DNA from: Candidatus Woesearchaeota archaeon
GTDB taxonomy: Archaea > Nanobdellota > Nanobdellia > SCGC-AAA011-G17 > GW2011-AR17
Assembly (NCBI GenBank): GCA_003694495.1
Contig: RFJO01000083.1
Span: 1 to 5,006 of the forward strand
DNA: 5,006 nucleotides
Direction: 5' to 3'
A program made the position numbers and the translations under genes. Positions 1 to 5,006 of the stretch are shown piece by piece (position 1 is the first letter of the stretch; every line of letters begins with the position of its first letter). The notes beneath the pieces were generated by a model. It was not told where the DNA came from. It was given only the letters and a program-made list of their open reading frames with translations, and made no database searches.

Positions 1-16
1 AAAATAAAGTAAATTT

Positions 17-26
17 TTTATATAAA
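17..26 (+). promoter_or_regulatory. TATA-box-like core promoter of the MEMO gene
   Basis: The sequence TTTATATAAA is a close match to an archaeal TATA box. Its centre lies about 23 nt before the ATG at 45, so transcription would start at or very near the start codon and give a leaderless mRNA. The stretch before it (about 3-13) is A/G-rich and could serve as the BRE. No GGAGG/GGTGA-like ribosome binding site lies between the box and the ATG; the spacer is T-rich. In such AT-rich DNA a chance match is possible, but the spacing is right. Confidence 0.6.
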
Positions 27-44
27 TTCTTTATAACTCTTTTT

Positions 45-896
45 ATGAATATACCTATTGTGGCAGGACAGTTCTACAAAAGCGAGTTTGCCGAACTCGA
101 AAAAGAGATAGAAGATTGTTTTCATAATAAAAAAGGTCCTGGGGCTTTGCCTGTAAAAAGGTCTGGTAAAGTTGTTAAAGGCGTGCTTGTGCCGCATGCA
201 GGGTATGTTTATTCGGGGCCTTGCGCTGCGTGGGCATATAAAGAAATAGCTGAAGCAAAAATGCCGGACAGGTATGTTATATTAGCACCGGACCATAACG
301 GCAACCATGCTTTCCCAACAACCTCAAAAGATGCATGGGATATGCCTTTTGGCATAGTGCAACCAGACACAGAGTTTGTTAATGAATTGATAAAAAATGT
401 TGATTTTATAAAAGAAGGTAATATAAGAGAACATGCTGTAGAAGTGCAGTTGCCAATGTTGCAGTTTGCGTCTAGGGATAACCTGGAAAAACTTAAGATT
501 GTGCCATTGGTTGTACCAACATGGGATGATTATGATAAAATAGCAAAAGCTATAGCCAAGATTGAGGGTGAAACGTCTATAATAATTTCTTCAGATTTTA
601 CACATTACGGCCATGCCTATGGGTATAAGCCCTTTAAATATAACGTTGAAGCGTCAATTGCTGCGTTGGATGATAAAGCTATTAGTTATATAATAGATCT
701 TGATGCAGAAGGCTTCTTTGCGTTTAAGAAAAAAACGCAGGCAACAATATGCGGGGCATACCCCATAATGGTAGGGATTGAAGCTTTGAAACAAATGGGT
801 GTGGAAAATGTCAGGCTTTTGTCCTATTATACTTCATCTGAGATAAGCGGTGACAAGGAAAATTCGGTTAGTTATGCTTCTATATTGTTTAAGTAA
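45..896 (+). CDS. amrB: MEMO1 family protein (AmmeMemoRadiSam system protein B)
   Basis: This is a complete 283-residue MEMO-family protein, the usual length for archaeal and bacterial members. The family shares the fold of class III (LigB-type) extradiol dioxygenases, and human MEMO1 binds redox metals (iron/copper) through two His and one Cys. Those ligands are present here: H51 in PHAGY, H84 in APDHNG and C236 in TICGAYP. D184 and H187 of the SSDFTHYG motif and the EHAVEVQLP motif (129-137) are also intact, so the metal site should be functional. The ATG at 45 is supported because the family hallmark VAGQFY falls at residues 6-11, as expected close to the N-terminus. No signal peptide or membrane segment is seen, so the protein should be cytoplasmic. 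In many prokaryotes the gene sits with AMMECR1 and a radical SAM gene; neither is in this window. The biochemical role of the prokaryotic proteins is not settled. The last 8 bp overlap the end of the convergent ClpX-like gene. Confidence 0.95.
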   Translation: MNIPIVAGQFYKSEFAELEKEIEDCFHNKKGPGALPVKRSGKVVKGVLVPHAGYVYSGPCAAWAYKEIAEAKMPDRYVILAPDHNGNHAFPTTSKDAWDMPFGIVQPDTEFVNELIKNVDFIKEGNIREHAVEVQLPMLQFASRDNLEKLKIVPLVVPTWDDYDKIAKAIAKIEGETSIIISSDFTHYGHAYGYKPFKYNVEASIAALDDKAISYIIDLDAEGFFAFKKKTQATICGAYPIMVGIEALKQMGVENVRLLSYYTSSEISGDKENSVSYASILFK

Positions 897-2847
897 GTTT
901 CTTAACTTTTTCTGATACTATTTTTTTAGTTATAAGTAGTTCGTTCTCATCCGAACCAGGCATGTAAAACTCAAAATCTTCCATGACGCATTCCATTACC
1001 TCTGCTAAGGATCTGCCGCCGCCCTGGCGCTGGGCTGCTATCTCAGCGATTAAGTCTAATGCGCCATTTGTGTAATTTAAAAGAATATTATCTTCCAGAA
1101 ATGATTGCTTGAATGAAGCTACCAAATTGTCTTTTGGCTCGGTAAGCATCCTTCTTAAATCTTTTTTTGTTAAGTGGTGAACGTAAGAGATTTTGTTTAC
1201 CCTTCCCATAATTTCTGGCATGATGCCAAACGCAATGAAATCTTCTTTTTTTGCGTACTTTGCTGCGCCTTTCATTGGGATCTTATTTTCAGTGCTGAAA
1301 CCAATGCTTCTACTGCCGTACAATCTATGGTAAACAATCCTGTCAAGCTGGCTTATGTTTGGGTCGTTGTTGCCTAACCCGGCAAAAGAGCCCATAAGTA
1401 TGAAAGTTACGTTTGTAGTGTCAAAGTGTTTAGGCGAATGGCTTCTTTCAAAAATTTTTAACGTTGTTCCTTCAATTAATTTTAAGAAGCCTTTTTGAGC
1501 GCCTGCACCTGAAACGTCTTTAGTAGTGCTTTCTTTTGCTGCTAGTTTGTCGAACTCGTCAACCAGGATAATACCCTGTTGCGCAGCAGACATGTCGTTG
1601 TTGGCTTCTTTGAGAAGTAACTCGAACATATCACTGTAAGAATCTCCAACATAGCCTGATTCAGTTAATCCGGAAGCATTATACTCTAACACAGGAACGC
1701 CGATGATTTGGGCAAGCTTTTGTGCTGAATATGTTTTACCGCAACCAGTTGGGCCGTGAACAAGCAAAAGTTTTTTTCTTGGCAATAAATCCTTCTCAAC
1801 ACCGCTTGCTAAAGCGTTAATTCTTTTTATGTGGTTTGAACCTACTATTGCTAACCGCTTTACGGTATCTTCTTGTTCAATTACGTATTCTCCAAGCAAG
1901 GATGCAAGGTCTTTAGGGAATAAACGTTTTATCTGCTGGCTTTTTTTAACTTTTTTTGGCTTAAACTTTTTGTGTGATTTGTAAAATTTCTTAAGTTCAC
2001 TTTTATAATAATCTTTTAGTTTTTTATTTTTAGTTTCTCTAACGCCCTCACTGAGAAGGGCTTGTATGGATGGCAGAAGTTCAGAGTATTCCTCTGGTTT
2101 AAGTGAATGTGCAAGCTTGAAATACTTTAATGTTAAATTCCTGTTCACGTCACGGTCTTCATCGTTATGAGTTTCAATTTCGTTGATAAAATCGCCAAGC
2201 TTGTATGCAAGGTATGCAGCATCTTCATCTTTATGATTAAGCCGCTTGACAAGCACGTCGTACATGGATCTCTTTTTATAAGTCTCTTCAAAGATTTCTT
2301 CGCCAAAATTGTCGATTATAAAGTTTATATCGGCAAAAGAGGCAAGGTTTAACTTAACATTTTCTGCTCTTTTATCTTTGCCTAAAATATAATAATATTC
2401 ATACAACCTATAATGTAAATCTTCTGAATCATAAAATACTTTTACAGCAGTTTCACATAACCTTGCAGCTTCTAAGTAAGGGTTAATCTCTACGGATAAA
2501 GGATCAATTGATTCTATTAAATCAAGGGTTTCATGGTAGATTGTTTCATTAGCAGCTCCGGAAGAAATTACAGACTTGTAATGTTTTAAAGCGTTTAATT
2601 GGTGCTCTAGTTCTTCACTTTCTATCTCTTCAGATAACAACGAATGGCACTTTGCAAGGTATAAATCGCATAAAGTGTTGGGTCCTTTATTTTTGGCTTT
2701 TGTAAATTCAGCAATAGCAATGTCGTAGTTGCCTTGTTTGTATTCCAAATAACCTTTGTAGAAAGTTTTTGAAAACTTTAAGTTTGGTTCAGATGTTGGG
2801 AGTCTGTGAAGTAATGATTCAAGCTTTTTTTCTAAATCTTCTGGCAT
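889..2847 (-). CDS. TPR-repeat protein with C-terminal ClpX-type AAA+ unfoldase domain
   Basis: This 652-residue cytoplasmic protein is a likely ATP-driven protein unfoldase. Residues 1 to about 265 are helical and TPR-like: clearest repeat about 29-56, with a second TPR-like helix near 239-251. A lysine-rich linker follows (about 273-308). Residues 311-625 align collinearly with the bacterial ClpX motor: YVIEQE at 321-326, Walker A GPTGCGKT 365-372, pore-1 loop GYVG 398-401, Walker B with D430/E431, pore-2 loop KDVSGAGAQ 443-451, FLKLIEGT 454-461, sensor 1 region with FAGL 488-491, IGF tripeptide 515-517, arginine finger R549 in MGR, and sensor 2 R612 in GGGRSL. ATP hydrolysis, hexamer formation and substrate threading should therefore be possible (inferred from ClpX). 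The ClpX N-terminal zinc-binding domain is missing, and E323 in YVIEQE replaces the glycine of the ClpX YVIGQE box. The ATG at 2847 is chosen because it is preceded by a well-spaced TATA-like box and no earlier in-frame ATG or GTG was seen. Function and substrate are unknown; calling it ClpX itself would go too far. Confidence 0.88.
   Translation of the reverse strand: MPEDLEKKLESLLHRLPTSEPNLKFSKTFYKGYLEYKQGNYDIAIAEFTKAKNKGPNTLCDLYLAKCHSLLSEEIESEELEHQLNALKHYKSVISSGAANETIYHETLDLIESIDPLSVEINPYLEAARLCETAVKVFYDSEDLHYRLYEYYYILGKDKRAENVKLNLASFADINFIIDNFGEEIFEETYKKRSMYDVLVKRLNHKDEDAAYLAYKLGDFINEIETHNDEDRDVNRNLTLKYFKLAHSLKPEEYSELLPSIQALLSEGVRETKNKKLKDYYKSELKKFYKSHKKFKPKKVKKSQQIKRLFPKDLASLLGEYVIEQEDTVKRLAIVGSNHIKRINALASGVEKDLLPRKKLLLVHGPTGCGKTYSAQKLAQIIGVPVLEYNASGLTESGYVGDSYSDMFELLLKEANNDMSAAQQGIILVDEFDKLAAKESTTKDVSGAGAQKGFLKLIEGTTLKIFERSHSPKHFDTTNVTFILMGSFAGLGNNDPNISQLDRIVYHRLYGSRSIGFSTENKIPMKGAAKYAKKEDFIAFGIMPEIMGRVNKISYVHHLTKKDLRRMLTEPKDNLVASFKQSFLEDNILLNYTNGALDLIAEIAAQRQGGGRSLAEVMECVMEDFEFYMPGSDENELLITKKIVSEKVKKLT
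907..927 (+). terminator. Possible oligo-T terminator of the MEMO gene
   Basis: Two T-runs on the plus strand (T5 at 907-911 and T7 at 921-927) begin 10 nt after the MEMO stop codon. Archaeal RNA polymerase terminates at such U-tracts without needing a hairpin, so this is a plausible 3' end. The tract lies inside the 3' end of the opposing ClpX-like gene, where it encodes lysine-rich sequence, so it could simply reflect coding content. Confidence 0.35.
988..1917 (-). other. ClpX-like AAA+ domain within the TPR-ClpX protein
   Basis: This sub-region encodes about residues 311-620 of the fusion protein. The codons for Walker A lie at 1732-1755, for GYVG at 1645-1656, for the Walker B Asp-Glu at 1555-1560 and for the IGF docking tripeptide at 1297-1305. 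The segment LDRIVYHR just before IGF matches the corresponding ClpX stretch (LDKVISHR), and FGIMPEIMGR matches FGLIPEFIGR. The similarity is thus to ClpX specifically rather than to generic AAA+, HslU or Lon ATPases. Confidence 0.85.
1948..2847 (-). other. N-terminal TPR-like helical region replacing the ClpX zinc domain
   Basis: This part encodes residues 1-300. The stretch around residues 29-56 shows the TPR spacing of small and aromatic residues (Y30, G32, Y33, G39, Y41, A44, F48, A51, P56). Later segments (about 84-170 and 205-265) are helix-rich and probably degenerate repeats. TPR units generally mediate protein-protein contacts, so this region probably recruits substrates or adaptors, or helps assembly; that is inference. 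No CxxC pairs typical of the ClpX zinc domain are present. The end is strongly basic, with many Lys between residues 273 and 308. Confidence 0.65.
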
Positions 2848-2870
2848 GATGTAAGAGGTAATCTTATAGT

Positions 2871-2880
2871 TATTTTTAAA
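2871..2880 (-). promoter_or_regulatory. TATA-box-like core promoter of the TPR-ClpX gene
   Basis: Read on the minus strand the sequence is TTTAAAAATA, preceded by an A-rich stretch ending AAAAAC that could be the BRE. Its centre is about 28 nt before the ATG at 2847, which predicts initiation within a couple of bases of the start codon. The 23 nt between box and ATG contain no purine-rich ribosome binding site. This suggests that the gene is transcribed independently of the upstream propeller gene. Confidence 0.5.
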
Positions 2881-2948
2881 GTTTTTTATGAATATGACAT
2901 TTTTTACAATTTTTATTTGATTTTAAAATATCCTAGAACTATATTTGG

Positions 2949-2964
2949 CTATCTTAGAAGATAG
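2949..2964. repeat. Short inverted repeat across the propeller gene stop codon
   Basis: CTATCTT-AG-AAGATAG is a perfect 7-bp inverted repeat with a 2-nt centre; a hairpin would realistically use 6 bp and a 4-nt loop. It overlaps the TAA stop of the minus-strand propeller gene (2954-2956). No long U-tract follows on the minus strand, so it is a poor intrinsic terminator. It could stabilise the mRNA end or be chance in AT-rich DNA. Confidence 0.3.
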
Positions 2965-4996
2965 GTATGTCTGCTTTATTATCAGGTGTAAGTGCAATTT
3001 CATTTACGGAACTTAAATCTTTTAAAGCATTAATTCTTAAAAGTGAGGGAGATTTTGTATAAAGTAATTCATTAATGTATAATGATCGTTCAACAGCCGG
3101 AGAATATAATCTGCTGCTTAGACCCTTTGAATGGTCAATAAGCCCCCGTAGCTCAATTTTGTCTTTGTTTATATAAAACACCATGGCACCGTTGTAACCA
3201 TTATTATCTTTCCAGTCGAAACTGTAAGCAGGTATGACTAGCAAATGTTTATCCTTAGAGAATAGGAAAGCCTTATGCTCATATTCAGCTAGTGATTGTG
3301 CATATCTATCCTTAGAAACAAACTTTGCAACTTCTTTAGGGTTGTTGAAGTCAGAGACGTCAAATAAAGAGATTTTCAATCCCTTTGTTCTGCCTTCTTC
3401 TGTTGTATCCCTACCAATACCTATGATCATATTATCATCATAGGGGTGTAAATACCTTGAGAACCCAGGGATTTTTAGTTTGCCAAGCAGTTTAATATCC
3501 CTCGGATCACTTAGATCAATGACAAAAAACGGGTCAACTTGTTTAAATGTTACCATATAAAGCCGGTCTCCTATAAACCTTGTTGAATAGATACTTTCAC
3601 CTTTAGCTAAACCGTCTAGCCTGTCAAGGATGTTTAAGTTTGTGTCAAGAGTAAAAACATGGTTAGAAGATTCTCGCTGGACATTTTCGGAATCTCTTCT
3701 TAAGATAAAAAAACTGGGGCTTATGGTTGTAGCTAGCCTTAGCACATTGTCTTTTTCATCAAGAGAAAACTGGTTAATAATCCTTCCTGGAACCTTGCCG
3801 TTAGCTTGTACATCTATTTGGCCGTCAGAAATTGAAACCCGGTGAATAACAGTATATTCCCTCGCTTCAAATTCTTTCATTTTTTCTTTTAGCTCTGATT
3901 CAACTTTGTCTTCAATTTCATCCCTTTCATTAGTTGGGAGGTAATTAAGGTAAGAATAAATAACATTCATAATCTTGTTTCTTTTTTCCCATTTAGATAA
4001 AATGTCTTCATCAACATTTCTTATTTTTTCAATGTAAGCCTTATCAGATTCAGTAAGTTTTGGTTCGATAAATCTAAGCATTATATCCTGCCTGATTTTC
4101 CATTCGTTAATGTACTTAGTATAGGTAAGGAAAATGTTCTTTTCAGACATGTAGAGGTTTTGGCTGCCTTCCACGACTAAAGTTTTTGAATTTAAGCTAT
4201 TTGTATCTACATTTATAGCGTGTATTGTAACAAATTGTGTTGTATCATACGGTATGTTAAAATAGTGGATATCGTTAACTTTAATCTCTTTTCTCTTTCC
4301 AGAATCATAATAAATTGGAACAGGTACTGGCCTTCTATAGTCAGGATTGGATGTAACAATAAAATAAACATAGTTGTCTATCATCCTTGACTGGAAATAC
4401 CTGCCTTCAAAACTATAATCTTTTATTAGTTTTGGGGTTGACTTATCTTCAATGTTGTAAATCCTAAAGAAAGTTAAGCCATCCCTTGGAGTAAAATCAA
4501 TAACTTTAAAATCATCAAGTTTTGTAACATCGCCATAAACAACTAACTTGTCTTTATTTACAAATAAACCTTTAGGCATTCCTTGAATTATGATTTTGCC
4601 AACTATCTTTGCATCTTCCCCTGGGTAAGCTTTTATTATAAAAACCGTATTCTCAGTTATCGTGTATATGTATTCTCCATCTGTCTTTACAATATCGCCT
4701 TCATCCACACCTAATACTTGAACATTAGTTCCTGAATAAGATGTTGACTTGCTTAATTGGCTAAGACTTGTTCCGGTTATACTTGACTTTGCTATTGCAA
4801 GATTATTACTACGCACATCCGTACCCTGGTTGTCTTGTAAAAAGGACCTTAACTGCTCAACGCTCTTAAAATTAAGTTCTTTAATGTTAGCTGAAGCAAC
4901 AAAGTCCGAGGAATTCTGTTCAATTTTTTGTTGACAGCCAGAACTAATTAAAAATATTGTAACTAAAACAATTATAAAGTAATTTTTATTTGCCAT
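2954..4996 (-). CDS. Secreted beta-propeller domain lipoprotein (COG4880-like)
   Basis: This complete 680-residue protein belongs to the family of secreted proteins with a C-terminal beta-propeller distantly related to WD-40 repeats (Pfam Beta_propel type). Residues 1-20 form a signal peptide: a short basic start (K4), a hydrophobic core about 7-17, then SSG before C21. This fits a relaxed lipobox, so C21 is the probable lipid anchor and the mature protein faces outward from the membrane. A polar linker (about 22-88) leads into the family hallmark VLGVDEGDIVKTDGEYIY at 94-111. Propeller strands continue to about 307, are interrupted by a charged helical insertion at about 308-378, and resume to the C-terminus. 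Other conserved stretches are QVDPFFVIDLSDP (486-498), KIPGFSRYLHP (508-518) and GLKISLFDVSD (539-549). No catalytic residues can be named; binding or scaffolding at the cell surface is plausible and the substrate is unknown. The ATG at 4996 is chosen because it places the signal peptide at the very N-terminus. Only 10 bp upstream are visible, so the promoter is outside the window or at its edge. Confidence 0.9.
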   Translation of the reverse strand: MANKNYFIIVLVTIFLISSGCQQKIEQNSSDFVASANIKELNFKSVEQLRSFLQDNQGTDVRSNNLAIAKSSITGTSLSQLSKSTSYSGTNVQVLGVDEGDIVKTDGEYIYTITENTVFIIKAYPGEDAKIVGKIIIQGMPKGLFVNKDKLVVYGDVTKLDDFKVIDFTPRDGLTFFRIYNIEDKSTPKLIKDYSFEGRYFQSRMIDNYVYFIVTSNPDYRRPVPVPIYYDSGKRKEIKVNDIHYFNIPYDTTQFVTIHAINVDTNSLNSKTLVVEGSQNLYMSEKNIFLTYTKYINEWKIRQDIMLRFIEPKLTESDKAYIEKIRNVDEDILSKWEKRNKIMNVIYSYLNYLPTNERDEIEDKVESELKEKMKEFEAREYTVIHRVSISDGQIDVQANGKVPGRIINQFSLDEKDNVLRLATTISPSFFILRRDSENVQRESSNHVFTLDTNLNILDRLDGLAKGESIYSTRFIGDRLYMVTFKQVDPFFVIDLSDPRDIKLLGKLKIPGFSRYLHPYDDNMIIGIGRDTTEEGRTKGLKISLFDVSDFNNPKEVAKFVSKDRYAQSLAEYEHKAFLFSKDKHLLVIPAYSFDWKDNNGYNGAMVFYINKDKIELRGLIDHSKGLSSRLYSPAVERSLYINELLYTKSPSLLRINALKDLSSVNEIALTPDNKADIPIF

Positions 4997-5006
4997 TATA
5001 TAATAT

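Noticed and set aside
727..737. T7 tract on the minus strand (A-run 729-735) as terminator of the TPR-ClpX gene
   Set aside because: It lies about 150 nt past the stop codon inside the MEMO coding sequence and encodes Lys codons there; nothing else supports termination at this point.
1174..1377. Plus-strand open frame of 67 codons opposite the ClpX-like domain
   Set aside because: It lies entirely antisense to strongly conserved ClpX motifs, has no recognisable family and has no promoter of its own, so it is a coding shadow.
889..2847. Reading the AAA+ protein as HslU, Lon or proteasomal PAN
   Set aside because: The GYVG loop, DVSG pore-2 segment, FLKLIEGT, IGF tripeptide and GGGRSL sensor 2 line up with ClpX. 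No HslU I-domain, Lon protease domain or PAN coiled coil/OB domain is visible.
2888..2920. Tiny plus-strand ORF (ATG AAT ATG ACA ...) in the spacer, sharing TTTTTATGAATAT with the MEMO start region at 40-52
   Set aside because: It ends after about ten codons, and a 13-bp match is easily produced by chance in such AT-rich DNA; no TATA-like box sits at the right distance.
3234..3443. Plus-strand open frame of 69 codons within the propeller gene
   Set aside because: It is antisense to the conserved propeller motifs and shows no family features; the same holds for the frames at 3630-3845, 4749-4934 and 2167-2352.
4997..5006. ATATTATATA directly before the propeller gene start as a TATA box
   Set aside because: It is adjacent to the ATG, so initiation about 25 nt downstream would fall inside the signal peptide codons. 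The true promoter is probably beyond the window edge.

Overview
The window is AT-rich and fully occupied by three protein-coding genes, with no RNA genes, mobile elements or CRISPR repeats seen. It looks archaeal. Neither start codon whose upstream region is visible (positions 45 and 2847) has a Shine-Dalgarno sequence. Each instead has an archaeal-type TATA-like box centred about 23-28 nt before the ATG, as expected for leaderless transcripts. Two of the three products (a MEMO-family protein and a COG4880-type beta-propeller lipoprotein) belong to families common in archaea. A DPANN-type genome such as a Woesearchaeota relative would fit, but that is an inference; the sequence does not prove the lineage.

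Layout: positions 1-44 hold the promoter of gene 1. Gene 1 (45-896, +) is a complete MEMO1/AmmeMemoRadiSam protein B with all expected metal ligands. Gene 2 (889-2847, -) converges on it with an 8-bp tail-to-tail overlap. Gene 2 encodes a 652-residue fusion of TPR-like helical repeats to a complete ClpX-type AAA+ unfoldase core. A 106-bp spacer (2848-2953) carries the gene 2 promoter. Gene 3 (2954-4996, -) encodes a 680-residue lipid-anchored, extracytoplasmic beta-propeller protein and runs almost to the right edge, leaving only 10 bp upstream.

The most remarkable item is gene 2. Its C-terminal half aligns collinearly with bacterial ClpX: the YVI-QE box, Walker A, GYVG pore loop, Walker B, pore-2 loop, sensor 1, IGF peptidase-docking tripeptide, arginine finger and sensor 2. 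The ClpX zinc-binding domain is absent and about 300 residues of TPR-like helices plus a lysine-rich linker stand in its place. It is therefore a probable ATP-driven protein unfoldase with swapped substrate or adaptor recognition, in a genome that looks archaeal, where ClpX/ClpP are not the standard machinery. The retained IGF suggests that a ClpP-like partner may exist elsewhere in the genome.

The three genes do not form an obvious pathway. Genes 2 and 3 are tandem on the minus strand, but gene 2 seems to have its own promoter, so they need not be one operon.
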